59,625 nucleotides of DNA from Gracilinema caldarium. Its GTDB lineage: Bacteria; Spirochaetota; Spirochaetia; Treponematales; Breznakiellaceae. A program made the position numbers and the translations under genes. The stretch is taken from NCBI RefSeq assembly GCF_029265695.1, contig NZ_JAJUHW010000015.1, forward strand, positions 1-59,625. The letters are read 5' to 3'. This document shows positions 1 through 8,852 of the stretch, piece by piece (position 1 is the stretch's first letter; the number at the start of each line of letters is the position of its first letter). The notes beneath the pieces were generated by a model. That model saw only the letters and a program-made list of their open reading frames with translations. It was not told where the DNA came from and made no database searches.

Positions 1-1841
1 TTGAGCCGTTTTACAAAATCCGCCGGGTCTTGGAGCTTAATTCCTTCCACAATTAAGGCTTGGTCAAGGAGTACCGTTGCCACATCGGCAATGCGATCCT
101 CATCGTTTATGTCTTTAAGACCAGTGACTATGGGATGGTTGCCGTTCACCTCCAAAATGGGCTTTACTTCTGGTAATTCGGTCTGGCCCATAGCGCGGAG
201 CATCTGGGCAAACTGGATAGACGGGTCGTTTTCGTCCGCCACGATACAGGAAGGGGAATCCTGGAGCCTGCGGGAAAGCTTCACGTTCTTGACCCGGTCT
301 CCTAAGGCTTTCTTTATTTTTTCGATAACCGGCTGAAGGTCCTTTTCAGCATCCTTGTCTTTTTGTTCCCCCAGCTCTTCGTCCGCGCCGGCGCGGTTTA
401 CCGCCTTAAGCTCATAGTCCTTGTACTTAAAGAGGGACGGAATGACAATGTCATCAATTTCATCATCCATGACAAGCACTTCGATACCTTTAGCCCGGTA
501 CGCTTCAAGGAGGGGGGATGCTTTCAGGGTCTTCTCGTCGCCACCAGTTATATAATAAATAGCCTTCTGGTCGCTTTTCATGCGGGACACATAGTCAGCA
601 AAGCTGGTCCAGCCTTCCACGGCGGTGCTTTTAAAACGCACCAGGTCTTGCAGGGCTTCCCGGTTGGCAAAATCCTGGTAAAGCCCTTCTTTGAGGGGCC
701 GGTTGAATTGGGAAATAAAGGTTTCCCATTTTTCCTTGTTATTGTCTGCAATGGCCTTGAATTCGGCGAGCAGTTTCTTTACCGATGTGTTGCGGATATT
801 CTGAAGAATCCGGTTCTGCTGCAGGATTTCCCGGCTCACATTTAAGGGTAAATCTTCAGAATCGATCACACCCCGGACAAAGCGAAGGTAGGTGGGCATG
901 AGCTCCTTGTCATCATCGGTAATGAAAACCCGTTTTACATAGAGTTTTACACCCGGCTTGTAATCCGCATTGTACAGGTCAAAGGGAGCCTTCTTCGGAA
1001 TATAAAAGAGGGTAACATATTCCAGGGTCCCTTCCGCTTTGGTATGGACATAAAAGAGGGGATCCTCCGTGTCATGGGCAATCTGTTTGTAGAATTCGTT
1101 ATAGTCTTCTTCTTTTAATTCTGTTTTCGGCTGTCTCCAGATAGCCGTACCGGCATTGATTCTATCGGTTTTGGTCTTGCTTCCCTTTTCCTTTCCCTTG
1201 TCATCGTATTCCTTTTCTTCGTAAGTAAGGTAAATGGGGAATGCCACATGGTTGGAGTACCGTTTAATAATGTCTTCGATAGTCCAGCGGTTGGCAAATT
1301 CAAGCCCCTCTTCATTGAGATGCAGGATTACGGTGGTACCGTGACTGTCCCACTGGGCAGTCTCGATGGTATAGCTCTCTTTACCATCACTGGTCCATTT
1401 CCATGCTGCTTCCTCTGCGGCTTTGCGGGTAATAACTTCTATCTTTTCAGCCACCATAAAGGCTGAATAAAAACCAACGCCGAACTGCCCAATAAGGTTA
1501 GAATCTTTCTTTGCATCGGCGGACAACTTTTCCAGGAATGCCCTGGTTCCTGAGCGGGCTATGGTTCCCAAGGAAGTGATAAGGTCTTCCTCGTTCATGC
1601 CAATACCTGTATCGGAAATGGTGAGAGTTTTTGCGTCCCGGTTAAATGAAATATCGATACGGGGATCGAACACTATTGATTTATAGGCATCATCGGCTAC
1701 GGTCAGGTATTTGAGCTTGTCCAGAGCGTCGGAAGCGTTGGAAACCAATTCCCGCAGGAATATTTCTCGGTTTGAATAGAGAGAATGAATAATGAGGTGT
1801 AGTAGTTGGCTTACCTCGGTCTGAAACTGATGCTGTGCCAT
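1..1841 (-). CDS. htpG: Molecular chaperone HtpG (Hsp90), C-terminus cut by window edge
   Basis: ATP-dependent cytosolic chaperone of the Hsp90 family. About 613 codons are visible, read from the ATG at 1839-1841. A good Shine-Dalgarno (AAGGAG) lies just upstream. The start reads MAQHQFQTEVSQLLHLIIHS, followed by the family's N-terminal ATPase signature (NREIFLRELVSNASDALDKL). Other nucleotide-pocket motifs follow in order: a DTGIGM segment, then IGQFGVGFYSAFMVA. The middle domain carries NVSREILQQNRIL and related Hsp90 blocks. Only the last part of the C-terminal dimerisation domain lies outside the window. No internal stop was seen. I found no CIRCE operator in the 228 bp between it and the divergent alpha-galactosidase, so the heat-shock control is not evident. 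Identification is secure by direct reading of the translation. Confidence 0.96.
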   Translation of the reverse strand, partial: MAQHQFQTEVSQLLHLIIHSLYSNREIFLRELVSNASDALDKLKYLTVADDAYKSIVFDPRIDISFNRDAKTLTISDTGIGMNEEDLITSLGTIARSGTRAFLEKLSADAKKDSNLIGQFGVGFYSAFMVAEKIEVITRKAAEEAAWKWTSDGKESYTIETAQWDSHGTTVILHLNEEGLEFANRWTIEDIIKRYSNHVAFPIYLTYEEKEYDDKGKEKGSKTKTDRINAGTAIWRQPKTELKEEDYNEFYKQIAHDTEDPLFYVHTKAEGTLEYVTLFYIPKKAPFDLYNADYKPGVKLYVKRVFITDDDKELMPTYLRFVRGVIDSEDLPLNVSREILQQNRILQNIRNTSVKKLLAEFKAIADNNKEKWETFISQFNRPLKEGLYQDFANREALQDLVRFKSTAVEGWTSFADYVSRMKSDQKAIYYITGGDEKTLKASPLLEAYRAKGIEVLVMDDEIDDIVIPSLFKYKDYELKAVNRAGADEELGEQKDKDAEKDLQPVIEKIKKALGDRVKNVKLSRRLQDSPSCIVADENDPSIQFAQMLRAMGQTELPEVKPILEVNGNHPIVTGLKDINDEDRIADVATVLLDQALIVEGIKLQDPADFVKRL

Positions 1842-2069
1842 GAGCAGAGACTCCTTGTCTGTGTTGATTAATCGTTGCATGAATATTTATATGCGGATAG
1901 AGACCGCAGTTATTTTTAAAATACTCACGAGAGCCCAATAACGGCAAGCGGAAAACGCAGGTTCCTGCGCAATGTCTTTGTTATGCTTTGCATCCCTGAT
2001 GCGCGGTATTTCTGTACCTTGTTTTGGTTTGTATGAAACGATAGGCTGATCCAGAGAAGGATTTTTATT

Positions 2070-4334
2070 ATGGCAATACTTTGGCACCCGGAAGAAAAGG
2101 AATTTCACCTTCGTAATGATTATCTAAGTTATATTATAACCCTGCTCCCCGACGGCAGCCCCGCTTTGGCCTACATCGGCCGCCCCCTTTCGCCGGATGG
2201 CCGCTATGGCCGCCTCATTCGTTTTGAAGACCGGGCCCTTTCTACCCATCAGCCGGGTCTCCCCCCATCCTTTTGCCTTGAATATGTACCCCGGGAGTAT
2301 CCCACCTACGGCCGCGGGGATTTTCGATTCCCCGCACTGGAATTTGTTTGCGAAAACGGAATGCCCCTTGTGGTCGACCTGCAGTACCGGTCGCACCGGA
2401 TTTACAGCGGGAAGCCTCACCTGGATGAACTCCCGGCAACCTACTGCGAATCGGATGCAGAAGCGGAGAGCCTGACCCTTGTTCTGGAAGATAGAGCGCA
2501 TCAAATAGAAGTGCATTTGCATTATACCCTTTTTGCAAACCATCCCATTGTGGCTCGGCGGGTCAGTATACATAACAGCGGCAGCAAGCCCATCTATCTT
2601 AAACGGGCCCTCTCCGCAGTGCTGGACCTTGATTCTGCTGATTGGGAAATGCTGCATTTCGCGGGAGCCTGGGGCCGGGAACGGCACCTGGTCCGCAGGC
2701 CCTTAGTGCCGGGCTTCCAGAGTATTGGCAGCAGCCGGGGTTCTTCCAGCGCCCAGCATAATCCGTCAGCCATTTTTGCAAGGCCGAACACGAGCGAAAC
2801 CTCTGGAGAGGCTATCGGAGCTCTTCTTGTTTATTCTGGCAATTTCAGCATTGATGCGGAGGTTGGTTCCCACGGGACAACCCGCCTTGGTATTGGCATC
2901 AATCCCTTTGGGTTTTCATGGAAATTAAAGAGCACTGAAACGTTTGAAACCCCGGAAGCCCTCTTTGTGTATACCGCCCAGGGCTTCGGCGAGATGACAC
3001 ATCATATACACCGCCTTTTAAACCGCCGTCTTATCCGGGGCCAGTGGCAAAAACGGGAACGGCCCATCCTCATCAACAATTGGGAAGCTACCTATTTTCA
3101 ATTTGATGAATATAAGCTCCTTTCCATCGCCCGTTCGGCCAAGGATTTGGGGGCTGAGCTCTTTGTGCTGGATGACGGCTGGTTCGGCCGCCGTAAGGAT
3201 GATACGAGCTCCCTTGGTGACTGGAAGGTAAACCGGGAAAAACTGCCAGGAGGACTTGAAAGCCTAGCCCGGAAGATTACGGACCTGGGGCTATCCTTTG
3301 GACTTTGGATAGAACCAGAAATGGTAAGCCCCGATAGCGACCTTTACCGGCAGCATCCTGATTGGGCCATCGGCTCTCCCTTTGAAAAAAGAACCCTGGG
3401 CCGGAACCAGTTGGTTTTAGACATGAGCCGCAGTGAGGTGGTGGATTACCTCTTTGATACGATAAGCGGCATACTTTCTTCGGCGCCGATTTCATATATA
3501 AAGTGGGACATGAACCGGCACATCACCGAGCCGGTTTCCGCCGGCCTTCCCCCGGACGAGCAGGGCGAATTTTTCCATCGCTATATACTGGGTGTGTACC
3601 GCCTGTACCGGCGTCTTACCCAAGTCTTTCCTCATGTCCTATTCGAGTCCTGCTCTGCCGGCGGAAACCGCTTTGATGCGGGTATGCTCGCCTTTGCGCC
3701 CCAAGCCTGGACAAGCGATGACAGCGATGCGATTGAGCGGCTTAAAATCCAGTGGGGAACAAGCTTTTTTTATCCCCCCAGTGCCATGGGTGCCCATGTT
3801 TCTGCGGTACCCAACCACCAGGTTGGTAGGATAACACCCCTTTGGACTCGGGCCTTTGTCGCATTTTTTGGAGCCTTTGGGTACGAATTGGACCCGGAAA
3901 AACTTACGGAAGCGGAAAAGGCGGAAGTACGGGAACAGATAGCTTTTTACAAACAATGGAGAATCCTCTTTCAGTTTGGCGATTTTTACCGCCTCGAAGG
4001 GGGTCGGTCTGGGGACGGGAGCGGAAATTTTGTAGCCTGGATGTCCGTATCAGAGGACCGACGGCGGGCCGCAGTGCTGGTAGTCCAGGTTCTCGCTCAG
4101 CCAAATCCTGGTTTCAGCCATTTGCTACTGCGGGGCCTCGATCCATCATTGAATTACCAGATCCGGGTGCGGCCCGCCGTAGCGGTAAAAAACGAAGCAT
4201 CTCTTCGCTATAACGAGGGCTTGCGTCGCGGAGACGAACTAGAGTATGTGGGGCTTCTCCTTGGAGGCGACGGCTGGAACGGGGGTTCCCGGGGAGATTT
4301 CGCCTCCTGGCTTTTCACCCTGGAGGCTCATTAG
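2070..4334 (+). CDS. GH36 alpha-galactosidase
   Basis: Hydrolyses terminal alpha-1,6-galactosides (melibiose, raffinose, galacto-oligosaccharides). The 754 residues match the usual length of bacterial family GH36 tetramer-forming enzymes. The N-terminal beta-supersandwich is followed by the TIM barrel, with LFVLDDGWFGRRKDD and LWIEPEMVSPDSDLY. The nucleophile is Asp480 in YIKWDMNR. The general acid/base is the first Asp of the DDSD motif, Asp550 in WTSDDSDAIERLKIQWG. ESCSAGGNRFD, also conserved, lies between them. No signal peptide is present, so the enzyme is cytoplasmic and acts on imported sugars. The ATG at 2070 has AGAAGG upstream. It stands alone, divergent from htpG and convergent with the DUF2202 gene; no transporter for alpha-galactosides is adjacent. 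Confidence 0.95.
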   Translation: MAILWHPEEKEFHLRNDYLSYIITLLPDGSPALAYIGRPLSPDGRYGRLIRFEDRALSTHQPGLPPSFCLEYVPREYPTYGRGDFRFPALEFVCENGMPLVVDLQYRSHRIYSGKPHLDELPATYCESDAEAESLTLVLEDRAHQIEVHLHYTLFANHPIVARRVSIHNSGSKPIYLKRALSAVLDLDSADWEMLHFAGAWGRERHLVRRPLVPGFQSIGSSRGSSSAQHNPSAIFARPNTSETSGEAIGALLVYSGNFSIDAEVGSHGTTRLGIGINPFGFSWKLKSTETFETPEALFVYTAQGFGEMTHHIHRLLNRRLIRGQWQKRERPILINNWEATYFQFDEYKLLSIARSAKDLGAELFVLDDGWFGRRKDDTSSLGDWKVNREKLPGGLESLARKITDLGLSFGLWIEPEMVSPDSDLYRQHPDWAIGSPFEKRTLGRNQLVLDMSRSEVVDYLFDTISGILSSAPISYIKWDMNRHITEPVSAGLPPDEQGEFFHRYILGVYRLYRRLTQVFPHVLFESCSAGGNRFDAGMLAFAPQAWTSDDSDAIERLKIQWGTSFFYPPSAMGAHVSAVPNHQVGRITPLWTRAFVAFFGAFGYELDPEKLTEAEKAEVREQIAFYKQWRILFQFGDFYRLEGGRSGDGSGNFVAWMSVSEDRRRAAVLVVQVLAQPNPGFSHLLLRGLDPSLNYQIRVRPAVAVKNEASLRYNEGLRRGDELEYVGLLLGGDGWNGGSRGDFASWLFTLEAH

Positions 4335-4353
4335 GCGGGATAGCCGTTATTAC

Positions 4354-4384
4354 CGCAGCTGCCCCCTGCTGGGGGCTAGCTGCG
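4354..4384. terminator. Hairpin between convergent genes
   Basis: An inverted repeat sits between the stops of the alpha-galactosidase and the DUF2202 gene. The outer arms are CGCAGCT/AGCTGCG and the inner arms GCCCCC/GGGGGC around a TGCT loop, with one bulged base. It is GC-rich and very stable, but no T-run follows on either strand. It may act as a bidirectional transcript-end or RNA-protecting structure; a canonical intrinsic terminator is not demonstrated. Confidence 0.45.
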
Positions 4385-4401
4385 TATGTTCGCGAAAAGG
4401 C

Positions 4402-4926
4402 TCATCTACCGAGCTGGTTTTTGAATGCCCGCAGGTGGTTTTCTGAGGCATTGCGCAGATTGGTAAAGAGGGTTTTCAGGTCCGCATATTTTGAATCCTG
4501 AATGACAGGCTGGGCGAGGAAACGGTCATACATGTCAATGTTGTCAATTTCTGCTTGTACCCCCGCTTCGTAGGCTTCGGTAACTGTTTTAGGCACAACG
4601 ATAAATGATGCGGACTCATCTTTCGGGATCGCAATCTTATAGGTTTTGAAAGCCTGTTCAAGCCAGCTGATATGTGTTTTTTCCGCTTCCATAATATTAG
4701 AGAAGGGTCGGATGGTACCGAATTTGGCCATAATGGCTACATATTCCCCCCTGGCCAAATACTCGTCCTGGATAGCATAGGTGAGCATATCCTGGATGGT
4801 AAGGTCCGTGTCTGCCTTAGCAGCCCCGTTTCCGTATAAAACTGCTGTTCCGGTAGTTGACGCAAACGCAAGATTCCCTAGCATTGCAAGTACAAAAAGC
4901 ATAGTCCAATGTAATATCTTCTTCAT
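4402..4926 (-). CDS. Secreted DUF2202 (ferritin-like) protein
   Basis: A 174-residue protein with an N-terminal signal peptide (MKKILHWTMLFVLAMLGNLAFAS), so it is periplasmic or exported. The mature part matches the DUF2202 family, a four-helix ferritin-like fold. Two helix pairs carry the Glu...ExxH pattern expected of a di-iron site: the first runs from DEYLARGEYVAIM to MEAEKTHISWLEQAF, the second from VQAEIDNIDMYDRFL to NASENHLRAFKNQL. Function in the family is not established; metal handling or oxidative stress is a reasonable guess from the fold only. The start has a good Shine-Dalgarno (AAAGGAG) 8 bp upstream, and a palindrome lies just before it (4941-4957). Single-gene transcript, divergent from the permease operon. 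Confidence 0.85.
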   Translation of the reverse strand: MKKILHWTMLFVLAMLGNLAFASTTGTAVLYGNGAAKADTDLTIQDMLTYAIQDEYLARGEYVAIMAKFGTIRPFSNIMEAEKTHISWLEQAFKTYKIAIPKDESASFIVVPKTVTEAYEAGVQAEIDNIDMYDRFLAQPVIQDSKYADLKTLFTNLRNASENHLRAFKNQLGR

Positions 4927-4940
4927 TCTAAACTCCTTTC

Positions 4941-4957
4941 ATACATGTAGTATGTAT
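4941..4957. promoter_or_regulatory. Palindrome upstream of DUF2202 gene
   Basis: Perfect inverted repeat ATACAT-GTAGT-ATGTAT, 15 bp before the start of the DUF2202 gene; a third ATACAT begins at 4961. Size and position fit an operator of a small dimeric repressor. The regulator is unknown. Confidence 0.35.
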
Positions 4958-5130
4958 TGAATACATAGCAATTAGTATGCCAAGAGATAAACATAGTGTA
5001 TGAATATTTTAAATCTTAACTTTATAAGGAGATACCTATTTGCTTTTAATAGAATAAAGCTATTACTTTTATAAGCAATTGTGTAAATTGAGGAATAATT
5101 TTCTCAAAGAGGGGAAAAAATGGTAAATAG

Positions 5131-5157
5131 TATAATTTGATGTTCATAAAATGAACA
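5131..5157 (+). promoter_or_regulatory. Candidate -10 box and operator of the permease operon
   Basis: A perfect TATAAT (5131-5136) is followed after 4 bp by the perfect inverted repeat TGTTCAT-AAA-ATGAACA (5141-5157). The palindrome would cover the transcription start. No convincing -35 box lies 16-18 bp upstream. This fits an operator for a TetR- or LexA-like dimer, but the regulator is not in the window. Confidence 0.4.
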
Positions 5158-5241
5158 AATAAAATGAGTAGAAGCAATTAACTATTCAATTATAACTATT
5201 ATTGATTGTCAAACTATCCAATTTAATTTACAATATGTCCA

Positions 5242-6534
5242 ATGTATCCCTTTTTTGCATATCGTAACCTGACACGCAGAAGTAGAAGGTATATTTTTAT
5301 TTTCTCTGCCATGGCTTTGTCCTTTGCGGTTATTACCATAATTACCGGAATTTCTAACGGTGCTATGGTTGCCCTTCAGGATAAGGCTGCTCGTTATTTT
5401 GCAGGCCATATCAGCATTACCGGTTTTCTTCCGGGGCAGATACAAAGTATAAACAATACTGATGAGCTATTAACAAGACTTACAGAAAGTTCTTTACCTC
5501 TTAGAACAATCTCACCGCGTACTATTTACTATCGTGGAGATGCCCAGTTGTTTTTTGAAGGCGAACGGGTAATTCAGCGCAGGCTCATAGGCATTGATGT
5601 GGATAAAGAGCAAGCCGAATTCGCAACAATGGACATATCTTCAGGTTCATTAGCTTCTCTAAACAATCCTGAAAGCCCCGGTATTGCTATCAGCCAATCG
5701 GCAGCAAAAATATTACGCTGCAAAGTCGGCGATATGATAACCTTGTATCTTTCGACCTATGATGGGCAGCCAAACTCTATAAATCTCGTGGTCCATGCAA
5801 TTTTTAATGAAACAAGTCTGTTCGGGTTTGTGGCTTACATGGATAGGCACATATTAAATATTCTAATAAAAAAGGAATCTGATTTTAGTACTGATATTGC
5901 CCTGTATGTTCATAATGGGATTAATCTCAACAAACTGGTGAATCGATTGCATTCCTATTTAACGAATTTAAATTACAAAACAGTTCTCTTTTCTAGCCGA
6001 GAAGAACGGGATGCAAAACTTTCTTCTGTGGTAAAAAAAGACCCAGTATTCGTAATACTAGCCCAAAATGCCCAACTTGCACAAATACGACAATTTATTA
6101 CTGCTTTTTTAGGAATAACCTATTTTATATTGGTAATATTTTTGCTGATTACTATGACTGGTGTTATCAATACATATCGGGTCCTGATACATGAACGAAA
6201 AAAAGAAATAGGTGTTTTACGGGCTCTTGGAATGCAAAAATCCGGTGTTGTCTCTCTCTTTTTGATGGAAAGCGTTGAACTTTCTTTTTTTGCATCCCTT
6301 GTAGGTTTTGTCATTGGTTCTGCAGTACTGTTTGTTGTTTCCTTTTTTAATCTTTCTTTCATACCAGGGTCTGGATTAGTGCTTGAACAGGGGCATCTCC
6401 GTATTAGTTTCTCTGTCTCGCTGATGTTGTTAAATATGTTCCTATTAATCTGTGCCACTATGCTTGCGGTATTACGTCCGGCATTACATGCCAGCCATGT
6501 TTCTCCAGTATTAGCTATGCGGGGTGGTGCATGA
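5242..6534 (+). CDS. FtsX/LolE-type ABC transporter permease (first of pair)
   Basis: 430-residue inner-membrane permease of the MacB/LolCE (FtsX-domain) class. One transmembrane helix follows the N-terminal MYPFFAYRNLTRRSRR, a typical positively charged start. A periplasmic domain of roughly 240 residues comes next, then three helices near the C-terminus (around FITAFLGITYFILVIFLLI, the ESVELSFFASLVGFVIGSAVLF segment, and SLMLLNMFLLICATMLAVL). The coupling motif EIGVLRALGMQ, conserved in this class, is intact. Proteins of this type move lipoproteins or lipids out of the inner membrane, powered by a separate ATPase. It overlaps the next gene by 4 bp (ATGA). No ATPase gene lies in the operon. 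Start chosen on N-terminal family similarity; no Shine-Dalgarno is visible. Confidence 0.88.
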   Translation: MYPFFAYRNLTRRSRRYIFIFSAMALSFAVITIITGISNGAMVALQDKAARYFAGHISITGFLPGQIQSINNTDELLTRLTESSLPLRTISPRTIYYRGDAQLFFEGERVIQRRLIGIDVDKEQAEFATMDISSGSLASLNNPESPGIAISQSAAKILRCKVGDMITLYLSTYDGQPNSINLVVHAIFNETSLFGFVAYMDRHILNILIKKESDFSTDIALYVHNGINLNKLVNRLHSYLTNLNYKTVLFSSREERDAKLSSVVKKDPVFVILAQNAQLAQIRQFITAFLGITYFILVIFLLITMTGVINTYRVLIHERKKEIGVLRALGMQKSGVVSLFLMESVELSFFASLVGFVIGSAVLFVVSFFNLSFIPGSGLVLEQGHLRISFSVSLMLLNMFLLICATMLAVLRPALHASHVSPVLAMRGGA

Positions 6535-8009
6535 TGATTGTGTTTTGTTTAGCATACCGCAACTTATGGCGTCATCCTAGGCGTACGTATTTTATTGCAG
6601 CCATGATTGTTTTAGGGTCCATGTTGCTGAGTATAGCTTCTTCGGTTCTTGAAGAGGCATCGAAAGGGATGGAAGTATCTCTTGTGGGGAGTCTCACGGG
6701 ACATTTAGCCTTAGGAGCTCTGACAGAAGAATCATATGGGCTGTTTGGAAGTGAAGTACCAATTGTAGGTGACTATGAAACTATTCCTCCCATAGAGGGT
6801 GGAAAAGAAATCTTCCCCTTATTACAAAGAATACCAGGGATATCATCATATACCAGTATTGTCTCGAGTTTCGCAAATATATCTATTGGCAAATTTTCGC
6901 AAAAATCAGTAGTTTTTGGTATTGATGCTGCGTCATATTTTTCTGTAATGAAGGACATCGAAATCTTGTGGGGAAGCCCAGAAGAGCTGAATCATGGTGG
7001 CGCCTTTCTAAATGAAGTATGGGTAAAGAAAGCAGAGTCATATCTTAAACGGCCTCTTAAGTCTGGGGAAAAAATTGTTGCTGCGGTAGCATCCCATGGA
7101 TCTTTTCGATTACGGACATTTCATGTAGCTGGTATATATCGCTACAAAGCACCTTCTGAAATTTTAGATAGAGTTTTGCTCGCAGATCCCATGCTGGTGC
7201 GTAGTCTGGTAAATTATACTTTGGGAAATAAAATTGGGAATCAAAAAAATGAATTATCAAACAACATCGAGCATAATTCGGAATTAAATTCGATTGATGA
7301 TATTTTTAACAGTGCACAGGATATCGTGAATGATGGAAATACTGAAATTACATTACAGTCAGTAGAAGCTGACTTGCAGGATACAAGCCAGAGAGATGAG
7401 CGCGTTGCTGCCGATTCTGCTGCTTGGAGTTTTATTCTGATACGAAAAAATGATGCTATTTCCGTCGGAACTGTTAAGTCCGAACTTTCAAAACGTTTAG
7501 AAAAAAATGGTATAGATGTGAGGATTTTAGATTGGTATACAGCGGCTGGTTCAAACGCCATGATGCTGTTTACACTTAAATCGGCTCTGAATATAGGTGT
7601 CCTTTTCCTTATTTCCGGAGCTCTAATGATTCTTATTAATTCACTTGTTATATCAGTACTCGAAAGAACCGGTGAAATTGGTACGCTTCGGGCCCTGGGA
7701 GCACATAAAGTATTTATTATACGGATGGTGTTAGTAGAAATTTGCATATTAACAATGGGAGCTGCAATTATTGGATTGTTGCTTTCTGTTTTTGTGATGA
7801 TCGGGATATCTCATGCGGGAATTAGAATTAGTAATCCACTTCTCATTGGGCTTTTTGGTGGATCATCTTTGAAGCCGCACCTTTCAATCATGTTTATTGT
7901 TGCCTTTCTTATAGGTACCATTATCACATCGCTTTTATCGAGTATTTATCCGATACGGCTTGCTTTGCAGATTAGCCCTCGAGAAGCTATTGCGCAAGGA
8001 GAAACCTAA
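6531..8009 (+). CDS. FtsX/LolE-type ABC transporter permease (second of pair)
   Basis: 492-residue partner of the preceding permease, same architecture: N-terminal helix after CLAYRNLWRHPRRTYF, a large periplasmic domain, then three C-terminal helices. The coupling motif GEIGTLRALGAHKVF is conserved. The periplasmic domain contains an Asn/Glu/Ser-rich loop around residues 240-270. That loop includes IDDIFNSAQDIVND, closely resembling a segment near the N-terminus of the outer-membrane protein two genes downstream. Translation is coupled to the first permease through an ATGA overlap. Likely forms a heterodimeric LolCE-like export complex; the cargo is unknown. Confidence 0.88.
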   Translation: MMIVFCLAYRNLWRHPRRTYFIAAMIVLGSMLLSIASSVLEEASKGMEVSLVGSLTGHLALGALTEESYGLFGSEVPIVGDYETIPPIEGGKEIFPLLQRIPGISSYTSIVSSFANISIGKFSQKSVVFGIDAASYFSVMKDIEILWGSPEELNHGGAFLNEVWVKKAESYLKRPLKSGEKIVAAVASHGSFRLRTFHVAGIYRYKAPSEILDRVLLADPMLVRSLVNYTLGNKIGNQKNELSNNIEHNSELNSIDDIFNSAQDIVNDGNTEITLQSVEADLQDTSQRDERVAADSAAWSFILIRKNDAISVGTVKSELSKRLEKNGIDVRILDWYTAAGSNAMMLFTLKSALNIGVLFLISGALMILINSLVISVLERTGEIGTLRALGAHKVFIIRMVLVEICILTMGAAIIGLLLSVFVMIGISHAGIRISNPLLIGLFGGSSLKPHLSIMFIVAFLIGTIITSLLSSIYPIRLALQISPREAIAQGET

Positions 8010-8063
8010 ACCTCATTTTCAGGTTTGCTAGAATTTGTCTTTTTAAGAGGATAGAGTTGTAGT

Positions 8064-8852
8064 ATGAAAAGATTAATTTGGTTATTGATGTTCACCATGA
8101 CTACCTTTGGTTTAGTATTTTCTCAAAGTGTAACAGCGTTTGATGTTAAAAAATACCAGAGTTTGCTCGCGACGGTAGATCGGGAACTCTCTGTATTGGA
8201 TACTGATTTTTCTGCCGAATATGTAATTCAGAAACGGGACCCTGGCGGAGCTGTCTCCAGTACGAGAGCGACAATATTCCGAAGGGATGCAAAAAATCAG
8301 TTTCTGGTACTTATTCTCGAACCTACTATCGATAAGGGTAAAGGGTATTTAAAATTAGGAGATAATCTGTGGTTGTATGATCCAGTAGGCAAAACGTTTA
8401 CCTTTACCAACGCTCGTGACCGGTTTCAAAATTCAAGCTTTAAGAATTCGGACTTTGAACCGTCTCACTTGTCAAGGGATTATAAGCCCCTATCCGCAGA
8501 ACGGACTAAACTTGGTTCCTATGATTGTACTCTATTGGAACTTGAAGCTGTTTCTCGTGATGCTGCGTATCCTAAAATGAAAATTTGGATCTCCAGTGAT
8601 AATCTTGTTCGTAAAAGGGAAGAGTATAGTCTCTCCGGATCTATTTTGCGGACTGTTGCGATACCTTCATATCAGAAAGTTGAAAAGAAATGGTTGCCTG
8701 CTAGTATGATTATTATTGATCATTTACAATTTAAATCTATTAATGGAAAAGTTGAATATGAAAGAACTACGGTTACGGTTTCTAAACCGTCATTAAAATC
8801 GTTACCAGATACGGTCTATACAAAGGATTATCTTGAAAGGGTTGCCCGATGA
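8064..8852 (+). CDS. Outer-membrane lipoprotein-sorting (LolA-like) protein
   Basis: 262-residue periplasmic protein with an N-terminal signal sequence (MKRLIWLLMFTMTTFGLVFS) and no lipobox cysteine. The mature region has the LolA/LolB-like half-barrel sequence pattern of the COG2834-type family. It includes KGYLKLGDNLWLYDPVGKTF, then FKNSDF, a cluster ending RDYKPLS, and later a KMKIWISSDNLVRKREEYS strand. Such proteins bind lipid moieties in a hydrophobic cavity. Placement directly after two LolCE-type permeases suggests it accepts their substrate in the periplasm. It overlaps the next gene by 4 bp. I recall a comparable permease/LolA-like cluster in Treponema pallidum (around TP0786-TP0789), but cannot verify this here. 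Confidence 0.85.
   Translation: MKRLIWLLMFTMTTFGLVFSQSVTAFDVKKYQSLLATVDRELSVLDTDFSAEYVIQKRDPGGAVSSTRATIFRRDAKNQFLVLILEPTIDKGKGYLKLGDNLWLYDPVGKTFTFTNARDRFQNSSFKNSDFEPSHLSRDYKPLSAERTKLGSYDCTLLELEAVSRDAAYPKMKIWISSDNLVRKREEYSLSGSILRTVAIPSYQKVEKKWLPASMIIIDHLQFKSINGKVEYERTTVTVSKPSLKSLPDTVYTKDYLERVAR

Larger units (their letters stand above)
4927..5241. other. AT-rich divergent intergenic region
   Basis: 315 bp without a gene, strongly AT-rich. It separates the DUF2202 gene (minus) from the permease operon (plus). It holds the ATACAT palindrome near the left end and the TATAAT plus TGTTCAT palindrome listed separately. The remainder is A/T tracts with no open frame or RNA structure that I can recognise. 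The first permease gene has no visible Shine-Dalgarno in the last 30 bp. Confidence 0.6.

Noticed and set aside
1-845. Plus-strand frames at 1-336 and 363-845
   Set aside because: They are antisense to htpG, which reads through with all Hsp90 motifs on the minus strand.
1892-1917. TGCGG-N7-CCGCA hairpin followed by TTATTTTT, looking like a plus-strand terminator
   Set aside because: The stem is only 5 bp and no plus-strand gene ends before it; it lies in the divergent region upstream of htpG.
1842-2069. Search for a CIRCE heat-shock operator upstream of htpG
   Set aside because: No TTAGCACTC-N9-GAGTGCTAA-like repeat is present.
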